DNA of 64,000 nucleotides from Vitrella brassicaformis (GCA_001179505.1 CDMY01000431.1:1-64000); one strand, 5' to 3'; positions 21,301 through 37,032 are shown, numbered from the stretch's first letter. Numbers and translations are program-made. The notes: a model not told the origin generated them from the letters alone.

Positions 21301-23291
21301 CTCGTGGAGGTGGGGGCCGCTGTTGCGGACGCCTGCCTCTTGCCCCCCTTCTTGCCCTTCTTCTTGCCCGCCTTCGCCTTAGCCGCTGCCCTCTCCTTGT
21401 TGGCCTCCTCCTCTTTGATGAGTGCCGCCATCCTGGCGTCGGCCTCCCTCTGCTGCCGCGCCAACTCGGCCTCTGTTGGGGCCTCCTTGGCCTGTCGTGT
21501 GGCCTGCCGCCCCTTGCGCCTGTCGCGGTGCTCCTTCATCTTCTGCAGCCGCTCCTGCGCTTCGACGGTGGAGGGGCGCGGCTCGCGAATGGGCAGCTGC
21601 TTGGGCAGCGCCATGAGCTCCGCCAACACCAGCTTGCGGCAATGGCGGTCCTCCTCTGTGGCAGTGGGCATGAGGGCGATATCAGCACCCGCCTGGAGGA
21701 GCACACGGATGGTGGTCCTGACGTGGGGGATCCGGATGGTGAGCCGATCCTTCGCTGCCTGCCCCGTGTTGTTGTCACGCAGCCGCTGGGTGAACTCATC
21801 GAGCTGTCGGGCAGCGTAGGTGAGGACTGTGTTGGTGGGCTCATTTGGCTGCCCTCTGTTGATGTCGGCAGCAGTGAGACGGCGGCAGAAAGACGCGGCG
21901 ACACGATGGGAGCCCCAGAAAGCCGCGTGGTGCAGCGGCGTCCGTTCCTCAGAGTCCACGGCCGTGATGTCGGCCCCGTTGGCCACCAGCAGGTCGATGT
22001 AGTCCTCGATGAACTGCTGAGACCAGACTGGAGGGCTCGAGGCCGCGTCATGCAGCAGGTTGCTGCCACTGTCGGCATCGGTCTCAGTTGCGAGTGTGGG
22101 GTCTCGCTGGATGAGCTGCCGGTAGAAGGACAGCAGGATGCGCTCGTGAGCCTCAGTCGGCTGGTCCGTCGGCAATGGGAGCGGCAGCTGCATCACAAGG
22201 AGCCCCGGCAGGTGGAGCCCTGCAATAGACAGACAGACAGACAGACAGAGAGAGAGAGAGAGAGAAGGCGTCCACCATGGTGTGTTTCGTGTGTCGTGAG
22301 TGCTGTGAATGGGTGCGCACCTGGCTGGCTCATCAGGAGGTCGAAGGCGGCCCGGTTACACGAGGCGATGGCCACCACGATGGGCCTATGGTCACCCTCA
22401 CCCCCATTGATGTCGGCGCCTCCCTGGATCAGGCTTCGCATGACGGCGAGCTGGAGTCCGGGTGTCTGCCACATCGGCATGGCGACGGGACAGTCGCCCT
22501 CGCCGCCGGCTGCCCAGATGGACGGCACGCTGTTGTGAGTGAGGTTGTTGATGCACAGCGCCAGCAGCGGATAGGCCAGGTAGTCATCCGTAGTGCCTTC
22601 CACCCGCAGCTGTGGCTCCACATTGGGGTCGGCCCCCTGCTGGTGGATCAGGTCCGGCACATGCTCTTCGTCAGTGACGGTGCGGCGGAGGATGTGCCGA
22701 CACAGCCGAATGCTGGCGTCGGCGGTGTCAATAGGGAAGGCGAGGTCGATGCCGTTCTCCAAGCTCTTCCAGCCAAGTCGTAACGGCGGACCTGCGGCTG
22801 GCACAGACAATCCGGCAAAAGACACACATACAAGATTATTCACGATGAGCTCTGGAAAGGCGATTCTGCTTTGTGTAGCGGTGTCCCTGTGTCGATCGGC
22901 GGTTTCATCTGTTCGGTCGAGTCCGGCCCTGTCCGCTGCGCTGCTGCCCGCCAGCACCCTCACCGACGTCGACACCGAGACCCCCACCAACACGGCTAAC
23001 ACCTGCACACACACAACGACAGAGCAGTCATGACCGTGCTGCTTACTATATCCCACAGCTCGTCGCTCACCCTCGTCAATGCCACCATTGCGATTGCCTT
23101 TGTTCTCTATCTGCCGGCCACCACCGGTGGTCTCCTCCTCGGCTACATCGTCTGCAGAGGAACACACACATCCACACACACGATGCTGTGAGTGATGTGC
23201 TGCATCTGTCCGAGCTGAGTGTACCTTCATCGCCATCGTCACCGTCGGCCATACCAGAGGCCATGTCGGTGTCGGGACGACCAGACGACAT
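18349..23291 (-). CDS. ankyrin-UIM-coiled-coil-RING protein ANK3
   Basis: Fourteen exons, about 1,277 residues: 23291..23225, 23151..23071, 23002..22964, 22791..22321, 22219..20704, 20624..20544, 20443..20342, 20255..20007, 19942..19727, 19647..19531, 19463..19230, 19155..19045, 18975..18865, 18787..18349. Every junction after the ankyrin exon is phase 2. Ankyrin repeats cover residues ~85-390 (NGADITAVDSEERTPLHHAA), followed by a charged helix and Pro-rich linker. The UIM-like EEEHDAQTQMAIAASLHDA sits at ~870. Helical exons follow (RRYGEALERHSSIMERTNEL, DEIADEIADEIDSL, LEADISTVTEAT). The final exon holds the RING: PICVICNHNSPTVLFDPCRH, LCLCAECW, CPACRS. The third exon uses a GTGAGG donor upstream of the site used by ANK2, because the ANK2-type donor is destroyed here. 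TAA at 20700 lies in a GTAAGC donor. Confidence 0.78.
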
Positions 23292-24174
23292 CGCTCTCAC
23301 TTACACAGACAGACCAACAGCTGCACCATAGACCACACAGACGGCTAAGGGCCTGCAGGCATCTGATGCATTTGTTGTGTGCATCAATCAGTGCTTGCCT
23401 ATCACAAGTAGGAGTCGACAGCCAGCCGCACACACACTCAATCAACCACTCCGCCCGTCGACAAGGCAGACCTGAAGACCGCCAACACACACAGACACAC
23501 AGACAGCAAACAGATCATCGGTGTGCTTATGAGTGATCCAATGGCCGCATCGTCACTTACCGTTGGGCGAGAAGCCGCTACAGCTACGTTGCTGGATAAT
23601 CCATCGGGCCACGAATCGTGTCGGTTCTCGCCTCTCTTAGGCTCGCACCGATCGGCTCGGAGGTCGTGGGCGAAGGAGCCATTCTGTGGGCTCACGAGCC
23701 TCGTAACGTGCCAATCATTCGGCCGCAGTGAGCCCCGCTTGCTTTGGATGAATCGTTTTGGCGGATGAGCAGCTCGCACTGTACCATGTTGTGATTGACA
23801 GACTCCTATGTGCCCGCGATGTTTGTGTCTGGCTGCGTGAATCGATAAAGAGTGGTCACTACGTCACACACGGGTGCGATCACATGAGCACACACACAGT
23901 GCAACAAAAGCATAAGACATTTCACACACTCATCATCCTTTCCCGCCCTGCCGCTCTTAGAGCTCACTGACAGCAGTCGACAGGCACACACCAAACAAAC
24001 ATGGCTCACGTCATCCTCGCTCAACAGAGCAGCACACACACGACGGCCACACACACGACGGCATCGCTTTCTCGCGATCGATCTCTACACTGTCAGCTGA
24101 CTGCCCCTCTGAGAAACACACACACAGGCTCTCCCTCTCCCCTCCCCCCGCCCCCCTAGCCCACACAGCCTCTC
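23292..24174. promoter_or_regulatory. leader of ANK3 and KMO 3' flank
   Basis: About 23380-23770 is a copy of the family leader. From 23935 to 24174 lies the source copy of the block repeated at 9.8-10.1 kb. No exon was seen. Confidence 0.5.
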
Positions 24175-26192
24175 TCAAAAGGTCGCCATCTTGCCTAGCA
24201 ATCCCCCCGCCGCCCCAGTCACCACAACAGGGGCCACCAACCGCACCAGCAGCGCCGCCAGGACGACCCCCACCGCCCAGATGCGCCTTCTCGTGGCGTT
24301 GTCCCGCCGCAGCATCTCACTGTACTTGATGTCGGCTCGCGTCAGCGATGTCATCACAGAGGGGCTGAAGGCGAACGGGAACAGGCGGCTGAGCAGCCGC
24401 TTGATCAGCAGGTCCGCGAAGAGTTTGAGTTTGTAAGCGGCCGGGGTCCATTCCCTGGCGACGTTTTTGTAGCGATGTGACAGGACGGCCAGCGCACGAC
24501 AGTCGGGCTGGCGCTCCTTCGTGAAGCGCGGCAAAGCCTCTCGCCAATCGTCGTTCGTCGCGTCGAGGATGGTGCTGAGGATCTGCACATCTTCGAGAGA
24601 GGAGCTCACACCCTGGCCAATGTCCTGATTGCATCACACACATCCACACACACACATCAATGTGCCCACATGGATGTGTTGTCTTATTACTGCAGGGAAG
24701 GAGTGGATGGCGTCGCCCATCAGCAGCACCCGGCTGCCGTGATGGCACGTCGATGCGTAACGGGGCAGTGAAAACCGGCCAATCTTGCGCTTTGCAAACA
24801 GCTCGGCCTCGGCCATCGGCACGATCTCGCGAAGATTCCTCACAAACGGCAGATTACCCTCAAGACACCGAAGCACCTCCTCTCCGGTGTTGCAGCCCAG
24901 AATGGGGTGGTCCTTTGTGCAGAGCACCAGCACCACTCGCTCTTGGTTGGCCGGCCCTCCAAAAGATGTCAGTCGGAAGGGAAGCTTCCGATTGCGGAGC
25001 GCAGAGAGGAGGATGATCACAGTGGAGGGCAGAAAGCGGAGCTTCTCGCGAGGGCCCGGCTGACTGGAGGGCTGATAGTCGACGGTGAGGTCAGATGGCA
25101 GGCAGAGCATCTTGTAGCGGACGTCGTTGACCCCGGCAAGGCTGCTGATGTTGGACAGGCAGTGGATGCGAAAGGTCTTGTCGAGGCGCTTCATCGACTC
25201 GACGACCTTTGAGTTGACGCCGTCACAGCCGATCACCAGGTCCGCGTCGATCATCTTTTCCTTCCCACTGCGAGTGTCGCGGTAGATGACGCGCACACAC
25301 TCGCTGCTGGGCTTGTCCACGGTGGCCACTTCAGCCCCGAGGACAACGTGGATGGCGTCGGAGAGGCCGCTGTCGGAGTGGATGTGGTCGTATAGCATCC
25401 TCACGAGGGACTGGCGCTTGAGGGCCGTCACGTTGGAAGGCTTGGTGGCCACCAGAAAGGGAGACCAGTCGGATGGCTTCAGTGTCGTCACATTGGACAT
25501 GTACTCTGATGGATGGATGGACACATACAGAGGCAGGCAGGCAGGCAGGCTGGTAGGTAAGTGTGTTGTGCCGCGTGTCTGGCATGAGTCGCTCATTCAC
25601 TGACCAGGTACGCCTTCTCTGTCCATCCTGTCTACGTCAACGCCAATCGAGCTGAGGGCATTCCTCCCTCGAGGGAACACCCCCAACACGTACGTGCGGT
25701 CCTTCTCTGCGGACAGCGGCAAGGAAAGAAGGAAAAGATGATAGACTCCGATCTGGTTATCTGATCTGGCGTGGACAACGATCGTGTGTGCCTGCCTCAT
25801 CATCCAGCCTACCTGCCAAATACTCCGCCTCATCCATCCTCTCCAGCACAGTGATGTCCCTGATCAACGCAACAAGCGCACACACAGTCCAAGTGTGCAA
25901 GTGCGTGCGTGTGTGTGTGGGTATACCGATAGCCTCTTCTCGCGAGCATGATGGCCGTTGCAAGGCCTGTTGGTCCGCCACCGGAGATCACTATCCGCTC
26001 AGGGTGTGGACGAGAGGGAATGAGTTGCTGCTGCTGCTGCTGCTGCTGAGTGGCCGTGAAGGCAGCTGGTGCCTGATGAGTTCGCGTCAGCCATGGACGC
26101 GCAGAGTGTGACCGATGCAGCCGAAAGCCACATGCACAGTAAGACAGCACGAGGAAGAACGAGAGATGACAGATGAGATCATTGCATGCCAT
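24175..26192 (-). CDS. FAD monooxygenase, kynurenine 3-monooxygenase-like
   Basis: Five exons (26192..25927, 25859..25813, 25706..25605, 25505..24691, 24624..24175), about 559 residues. The N-terminus looks like a signal or anchor (HLSFFLVLSYCACGF), followed by a polyglutamine run encoded by (CAG)n near 26025-26048. Then come the Rossmann FAD site VISGGGPTGLATAIMLARRG, YRDITVLERMDEAEYL, the DLVIGCDGVNSKV motif (GxDGxxS type) and the second FAD motif VLLMGDAIHSFPADIGQGV. The C-terminal part (TSLTRADIKYSEMLRRDNAT, then a hydrophobic segment VVLAALLVRLVAPVVVTGA) matches the position of the membrane helix in kynurenine 3-monooxygenases. Likely reaction: NADPH-dependent hydroxylation of kynurenine in tryptophan breakdown. 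Other class A flavin hydroxylases are possible. Confidence 0.8.
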
Positions 26193-26493
26193 GCCGTTTG
26201 AAGCAATAGGGAAGACCGTGCCGCGTCCTCCTGAAGACAGATCTCTTAAACTCCTGAAGGCAGATTTCAGCTGTTTGCTCTCAGCCTCTGCGAGCTTAGC
26301 CTGCGAGCAGTTTTTTCTTGTACGTGATATCCGCCGTGTGTTAACGCGTGAGCAGACAGATCTGCAGTGAGAAAAGGCCAGAAGGCTGAGTCAGATCCCC
26401 AGTTGACCATCCCCGCCGAGTGTCACTGGGCCCCACGAAGAGAGAGACGCTCGCCCGGTCCAAGCAGGGCAGCCCGTTCCCCACACACAAATC
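26193..26493. promoter_or_regulatory. divergent promoter region
   Basis: A 301 bp gap between two heads: the monooxygenase (minus) and the large unknown gene (plus). No coding exon is visible, so both promoters must share it. No specific motif was assigned. Confidence 0.5.
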
Positions 26494-29400
26494 ATGGGCA
26501 ACCTGACGAGCGTGCCCTGCATCCCCATCGCCAAGGACGCCGTACCATTCACTGCATGTACGCACACACAAACAGCAGTGCACTGCAGTGCATCGCTCAT
26601 GGGGGCGTGCGAGGGCCTGTCTGTCTTCCTGTGATGCAGGGAGTGTTGAGTGTGTGGAGGAGCTGGTGGGTTATGTGGCTGACAACGAGGAGGGCTCCTT
26701 CAGACTCACCAAGTGGAGGATGCTCTCCGTCCTCGGCAGCCAACACCTTGTGGATGTCAACAAGTGAAAGGCTTCCTGCCACTCAATGGCTCTCTCTCTC
26801 TCTCTGTCTCTCTCCGTGCGCGTCTGTTCAGTTTGTTTACCTTGTATGAGCCAGGGTGTGTGTCTGGTGCCGTCAACGGCCTATCCGTGGCGACCGGCCT
26901 GCTGCTCACCAACCGGCACATGTCGGTGGCAGAGCGCACCCGACGGTGCCTCGCAATGTTTGACTGGAACAACCGGTCCGCATCAGGGAGAGACGCTTTC
27001 ATGAACGCCAGCACGTGTGTGTCTCTGCATGTGACATGCGATCAGGGGAGGTCTGGACGCGATGGATTTGGCTATGCTGATCCGGACGGCGTCCCAGGCG
27101 GTGACGGCCCTCACACAGGGGTGTCTGCATGAGGTGACAGACGAGCAGGTGGCCAGGTGGTGCGCACTGGCTGTGCCCGACAGCCAACTCCCAATGCCCA
27201 TCAGGCAGGCAGTTGTGCATTCAGTAGCCACACCCCTTCGCTCATTCACTCGGAACAGCCTTTGCCGATTCTCTGTCTGCGTTGCGTATGCAGTGGTCTT
27301 GAGGAGTGGGCAGCCGAGAATGAGGACATCTGCATGTTCTTTGGAAAGTTGGCATTCTCACAGCAGGTACGGTGCCTACCCACGGGGATTGGGTGTGTGA
27401 GCCCTTCCGCTATTTTGCCTGTCCATATGTCTGTGTAGGATGCGGAGGCCATCACGCTGGCCTCTCGCCAGGCCGAAGAAGATCGGTTAGTACCATGATG
27501 CTTAATGTGCTGTCGCTCAGATTCCATCTCTTTCGTGTGTCCTCATCTGTGTGCAGCGCAGCACAGGAAGCCGCGGCGGCAGCAGCAATAGAGGAGGAGC
27601 AGATACAGGTATCCAAAGAGCCAAAAGGCGTACTGAGCGTCGACCCACACACAGCCCATGTGTGTGTCTGTACATGTCTAGGAGCCCCCCGATGCACACA
27701 AGGAGGGCACTCGGCTGCGTGAAGTCCAGCAGCAGCCACACATGGCCGAGGAGGGGCAGGGGATCGTCCCTGCTGATGCAGAGGGAGAAGAAGTGGCGGC
27801 GAGCCATGACTATCTGGAAGGCATGTACCGCATCAAGCTTGATGCCGACAAGCTGAGGGCATCACTCGAGGCAGCCAACCAAGATGAGAAAGAGAGACAT
27901 GAGGTGAGATCAGCTGCTCTCTTCACCCACACACACATCCATCCATCCATCCACTCTCATCCGTGTGCGTGTTTGTGTGTGCAGGTCGAGAGCCGCATAT
28001 CGGCGTTTAGAGACGCCCTCGCATCCATGAGAGCCACACTATCCTCGCACCAGCAGGCCCTGCCCACTCTGCCGGCAGAGACACTGCCCACCCTGCACAC
28101 ACTCACATCTCTCCATGCCTTTCTGCTGCCAATCATGGACTCCGCCCTCACACACGACCTCTCATCTGTGCCAAATGAGAGCGAAGGTGGTCATCAGGGC
28201 GTAAGTGTGGCTGTGGGACACGTGGTTGGCGTGGCGAGGGAGATGCGCGTGCTCCGGTGCGTGTGCGCCGCGGCCAAGAAGGCCTATGGGAAAGTGCAGT
28301 CGGCCATCTATGACGGTCGGTGAGCTGACAGGAACACAGAGATGAGGGCATTACCTGTAGTGTCTTTCGTGTGTGTTGTATCCCTCAGCGAGTGCGCTCA
28401 AGTCAGCCGAGGACGCACTCGGGTCGTTCCTCACCTCCCACCCCCCTCACACAGAAGTAGTAGATGAGGGCAGTAGGGATGACACTGATAGCGATGTGCG
28501 GGGGGCCCTGAGCAGCAGACTGACCCGCCTGCACACACTCAAGATGAGGACACTGCAGCAGCTCTACCTGCTCACCACGGTGAGAGAGATATGACTAGGT
28601 ATGTGCAGCGATCCATTCGGCGTCTCGTGTGGCTGTGGTGTGGTTGACAGCATCATGAATCCCCAAGAGAAGAGTTGAAGAGGTTAGTCACCTGTCTCTG
28701 TCTGTGTCTCTGCGCAGTCAAGAGGCACTCACTGTGTACACGCGCTTTCCTCTTTTTCTGCAGGTCTCTGTGTCGCGTGCAGTGCGCTATCGATCAGTGT
28801 GCCCACCTTATGAAGGACGACCAGGGCCTCAATCCCGATAAGAAGCAGGCCGTTTCGCGCACTCACAGCGAGGCACAGACACTGCAACAGAAGACGCAAA
28901 ATAAGGCACGTTTGCAAGAGAGAGAGAGAGAGAAACATACACTGCGCCGCCTGTTGTTTGCAGATGAGCTCTTTGTGTGACATTGTGGGTGCCTTGGGGG
29001 ACTACTTCGATGAAGAAGACGAGATATGGAGCGATCCCGACCCAGACAGTGTCACAATCCGGCTCAAACAGAGGCTTGCCGACATCAGGAAGCAGGAAGA
29101 GTGAGCAGAAGCACACAGTGGAGCCAATATGCACGTCAACCTGTGTGGCTGTGGATGGCTGTTGTGCGTGTAGGTGTTTTCGCTCTCTCTTGCCCGAGAT
29201 TGTATCGTCCGAGTCGGATCCACAGATGGTGCATGAGGAGCTCAAGAGGAAATACGGTAGTCAAATAGCGAGACAGAGACATGGGATGGAGATCGTTCTG
29301 TCTGTGTGTGTGCGTGTGTGCATCTAGATGACCTGTGTGCGCGTCGTGTGACGGCCGACATCCACTCGCACATCCATGAGCACGACGCCAAGGCACTCCA

Positions 29401-32210
29401 CACATACCTCACGTACGACAAATCAGACAGACACACACGGACATATGTGCCCTGATATGACGCAGTGCGTGTGAGGGTGCCGTGTTGGCGACCGAGGCGC
29501 TGTCGGCCGTCACCTCATCCCTCGCCGCGTGTACGTGTGTTGCAATGAAGAGGGCAACGAAGGTCTGTCTGTATTTCGTGTGTGGGCCTTCAGCGTCGCC
29601 GTTGGACGTGGAGATGGCACGTCTCGATGCTGCACAGTGGATAGACACGTACACACGCCCACCGCAAGTCACATTCATGACAGACAGACACAGACGTCGT
29701 GTCTCTCTCTTTCTATCAGTCCGGCCATATCTGAGATGGCCACACTTCACGAGACGCCAGACTACCGCGGTTTCAGTGCCGTTCCCTTCTCAAGTGTATG
29801 TCACACTCCCGTGGACACATGTGCGTGTTGCGACTTTGAATGCATCTCTTCGTCTGTCCGTCCATCAGGCATTTCCCCGCCGTGTGTTGGAGGTCGCCCG
29901 CTCACTGTGGCGAGAGGTGGAGCAGCACGGGCGGGGATGCACATGGATACAACAGCAGTCCACACCATCACCATCACCGCCAGTACCACCACCACCACCA
30001 GCAGAAGCGACCCCAGAAGACACAGACGGCACAGAGCAGCAGCAGCCACAGCAGGCCGCTGATGAGAGTGTACAGCAAGATGAAGAGGGAGCAGCACAGC
30101 CACCACAGGGACCACAAGCACACGAGGAGGGTGAGATTGAGGGTGGTGGTGAGGAAGAGCCAGTGCATGATGAGCCGGCAGCTGAGGTGGAGCCGCCGGT
30201 GCATGAGCCCGTCGATGTGGGCGAGATGGACATGGCCAGGGTGTTTGAGGAAATGACCAGACGACTCATGCTGACTGCAGTGGATGACACTGAGGCTACA
30301 CACGACGGCAATGAGATGCCGTTCAAAAGGTGAGCTGGGCGAGAAAAGCTCTTACATGGCTTGTGTGGACCAATGAACGCCGTGTGCGTGTGTCGGCCAG
30401 TGCGTGGCGATTGTCATGCCGGGCTGTGATGGAGCAGCTGTGCGCGGATACCCCCGATGCTGCTACGATCCTCAACACACTCGAAGACGACACACAAGCT
30501 GACGACACACAGCAGGTAGCACACTTATTCCTGTCTCATCTTCAATCTCTGCCTGTCTTTGTGATGGCGGGCAGGGCGTTGTCGACTCCATCACAAACCG
30601 CGCAGCGGAGGCAAGAGGCAAGGCCACCCTGCGAGCGGCAGTCCAGCACATCATAGGCGATGCCGCCACATTCCAACAGGTAGGTAGCACACCAATGACA
30701 GAGAGACAACTGGCGTGTCCTCGTGTCTGCAGGGCATGTCGTCGATAGAGAAGTTTGTGGAGGACTTCTATCTGCTGTCTCTCCGCTTCACACCCACCGC
30801 ACCCATACACCCATACCTCTCAGCCACACACAGCAACGCAGACGGCATCGTCGGCACCCCTTCGGGAGTGAGTGGTGAGAATGGGGGTGCGGTGGATATG
30901 GTGAAGGACCCTGCTGTGTCGCTTGCCAAGTGTGCCGGTCAGAAAATAATGTGGAAAGAAAGAAAGAAAGTGAGTCTGCCTTTATGCTAAATGAACGGAT
31001 GCAGGCATGTATGCGGGAGTGGAGTGTGTGAGGGAGTGCCATGGCAAAGGTGCGCTGGCACCATACGCGAGACACACGCATGAATGGATGGATGGATTGG
31101 TTGGCCACGTATTCCTTTGCTCTCTCAGACGTGGCGGATGTGCCCACACGCAGACGACTGAGGGATATGCAAAGCGTGAGCAACGAAGCTGCGTTAATGC
31201 CTCTGTCTATCTGTCTGTCTGTCTGTCTGTCTGCAGGAGTACATGTGCATCATGCGTGTCATGGAGCATCACCTGACCACCACAGAGATCGCCTTCGTCA
31301 CCAACACCGCCAAGCACAACACAGGCGACGCAAAAACCATCAACACGGAAACGTAACACAGAAAGACAGAAAAGAAGTCTAGAAGCGTGCAAAATCCTGT
31401 CCTCTGCCTTTGTCAGCATCTGCAGCATAGTTGAACAATTGGAGTCGATCATCGAGCAGCTGTTTGCCCCCGACACCCATCACCTGATCAGCGCTCTCTC
31501 TGCTGACACGGCGATCGCTGAACATGATGGCGGATGGGCCAGAGTCATCAGTGCCGTGGCGGGCGGCATGGCCGTGGAGGGCGAAAAGGGAGGAGGAGAA
31601 AACAACAACAACACAGGAGACACAGACGTCACGCTGGGCAAAGTGATCACTGACGAAACGTCCATTCAAGTGAGATGGAGAGGGACGGGAGCACACAGAT
31701 GGCTGGATGAATGTGTGTGTCGTGCCTTTGTTCTCCTCACAGTCGATGGCAGACGGCCTCCCTTCTTCGCGTGGCACAGTGGCTGATTTCTCCCTCTGGT
31801 ACATGCGCACCCTCGCACACAGCAGGGGCATCGACGACAGCCAAGTCATGGCGGCGAACGATGCACTCGCCAAACACGCATCTGCCACGCGAATATGGGT
31901 GGGTACATGAGCTGCTCCAGCCACCCTTGATGGATGGATGGATTGGTTCATCAGGTGGCGTCGCACATTCGTGCCGACGTCCTGGGCGAGATACTCAGAA
32001 GGAACGCCAACACAGAAACGGTGCAGAAAGGAACAGGAATCATGTGTCCATGTGGATCTCCTTGGCCCTCGACAGATAAGGCGTGCGGCCATGAAGAGGG
32101 CCTCCTTGCGGTGGCTGGATCGGTTTGCCAATACGCAGATATTCGAAGCCACTGTGAGACACACACAGACACAGAGAGAGGCAAATGACAGTGAGTGTGC
32201 ATGGGGATGG

Positions 32211-32241
<31 letters not shown>

Positions 32242-32930
32242 CAGCGATGGTCGATCGCCGAGTATCGCTGCGCGGCCGTCGACACGCAGCTGACATTCAT
32301 CCAGCCCCTCAGCGCACTCACATTCAACGAGATCGAACAAGTGAGTCAGTCGGACTGTCCGCCCACTCATCCACTTGTCCACATCCATCTGCACGTACAT
32401 AGGACGAGTTGTCGAGGCGTGAGCAGGTCCTCACAGACGAGCTCGAGTCGCTCACCAAAAAGGCTGGCGACCTCACCGATCCAAACGGACACCGGCAGCG
32501 GGCATACAGGAGCGAAGAGGAGGACGGTCTGCGGGAGGGCGTCGCGCTGTGGCAGTCGCTCAAATTCCCATACGTACGTGCGGCGTCAGGACACGAGACA
32601 CACGTGTGTGTTGGGCCTCAACCGATGTGCGCAGGACGGTTGCCCTGTGGACGTGCTGGCGATGCAGCTGAGGGGCTGGCAGCCCATCGACACACGAGAC
32701 CGGCCCTTGCAGCAGCACATGATTGGCATACCCACTGCAGTGATGCTCACCGATAACATGCGGTCAGTCAAAGGGATACACATGTCGAAAGCAGTGAGTG
32801 TGTGTGGTTTGTCTGGTGTGTGTGTGTGTGTGTGTGCAGGAAAATGGCTGAGGTGTGTGGGGGGCTGAGTGCGGTCAGATGGCTGAAGACGGCTCTCCTT
32901 CCACCAGCAGCACAAGACACTGCCCCGTGA
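26494..32930 (+). CDS. large unknown protein with N-myristoylation-type start
   Basis: About 25 exons chain in phase from ATG 26494 (26494..26557, 26640..26763, the next beginning near 26832) to TGA 32930. The start MGNLTSVP has Gly2 and Ser6 and so fits an N-myristoylation signal. The first ~230 residues (EELVGYVADNEEGSFRLTKW, AERTRRCLAMFDWNNRSASG) loosely resemble a degenerate EF-hand protein of the recoverin or calcineurin-B type, without clear calcium loops. The rest is mostly helical and charged: DADKLRASLEAANQDEKERH, WSDPDPDSVTIRLKQRLADI, a Pro/Gln/Glu-rich segment at 29.95-30.2 kb (EEGEIEGGGEEEPVHDEPAA), ITNRAAEARGKATLRAAVQH, SIVEQLESIIEQLF and DELSRREQVLTDELESLTKK. In the exon near 31.96-32.15 kb two frames are open and the phase switches, so a small intron or indel is likely there. 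I do not recognise the family. Confidence 0.65.
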
Positions 32931-34139
32931 TCGATGATATGTCACTCGATGTGTGTGTGTGTTGGGGTAAAAACATATGTGTCGCCATGCTTCTTGCGTG
33001 CAGTACGTATCTCTCTTTGGCGGGATGTATACGTGTGTACGTCTCTACATGTATCCGTCCAGCCAGCCAGTCATTCATTCATTCAACAAATGAAACATGG
33101 GCAATTTAGGCGAGATCACAACCGAAAGGCCACCCGCTGTCCATCCATCCATCCATCCATCTCGTTTGTTTATCGACAGGCCACTGGCGTCACGTCAACG
33201 CACCCAGACAGACAGACAGACAGACAGACAGAGGCAAGCAGAAGGAGGCGATCGACCCATCCATCCGTCTTCGTCGGCTGCACCTCGGCAGCCACTGATG
33301 AGTGCCATCAGTAAGTTCCGCTGCGAAGCTTTCGACACCCCTACGGCACACTGAGGGCAGGTAAGCATCAGCAAGAGGGCAGACAACCTCTCTACCCATC
33401 ATGGACGCACTGTGAATCTTCCTTCGTTCCTGCCTGCCTCGTCGGGTCATCCGGTCCGCCGCCAAGAATCAAATCATGACACTCCACCGCCTTGCCGTGT
33501 CAGACTGGACCAAGAGAGACAAGACAGGCAGGCGTCTGCGTTTGCGTGTGCAATGAGACAGAGACGCAATCGATCGCAGATGGCACCACTGATAGGAGAG
33601 AGACGGACCCTAAGGCAGCTGAGCTAGACCAGACAGACAGACCGGTGAGTGAGTTGAAACTTGTAAGTATCGACAGGGGGCTGTAAGGGTATCCACAGGG
33701 ATAAAGCCGGGACCACACGCACGTGCTAGTCAGACCATATTGTACAGTAATGCATCACAGACACCACGCAGGCACGCAGGCACGCAGGCACGCAGACAGC
33801 TAATTCATCCATCCATCCATCCATCTATCCACTGTCTGTCTGTCTGTCTCTCTGTCTGTCTGTGTGCGGGAAAACGGCAGACAGAGATGTTCGCCGATCT
33901 GTCCATCATGCAGGCAGACAGACACGCATTCAGCCCAGTCACCCCCTTTAAGCAAAAATGTTGCCGTGGGAGGCAGCCACACACACACACACACACGGGG
34001 ACAAAGAGAGCGATAACACTCATCCATCCATCCATCCCTCCGAAAAGAAAGCAGAAGTCGACGGGCTACGACGCGACGACGGGAAGCTACCATCTCATTT
34101 GTCTATCCATCCGGGCGATCCATCTGTCTGTCTGTCTGT
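32931..34139. repeat. intergenic repeats between convergent genes
   Basis: Contains short tandem runs (CATC, CAGA, AGGCACGC around 33770-33800) and, at about 33057-33131, one arm of a direct repeat whose partner lies upstream of BiP at about 37325-37400. No exon was recognised. Confidence 0.6.
33057..33131 (+). repeat. direct repeat arm, left of BiP
   Basis: Reads ccagccagccagtcattca, ttcaacaaatgaa, tgggcaattt, aggcga and accgaaag, in the same order and orientation as the arm at about 37325-37400. The two arms bracket the BiP gene about 4.3 kb apart. Confidence 0.7.

Positions 34140-37032
<2,893 letters not shown>

Noticed and set aside
33770-33800. Regular short repeats as a CRISPR array
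   Set aside because: The units are contiguous 8-mers without spacers, and the DNA is clearly eukaryotic.
33800-34093. Frames made of DGWMDGWM-type repeats
   Set aside because: They are translations of CATC/CAGA microsatellites and occur at many places in the window.
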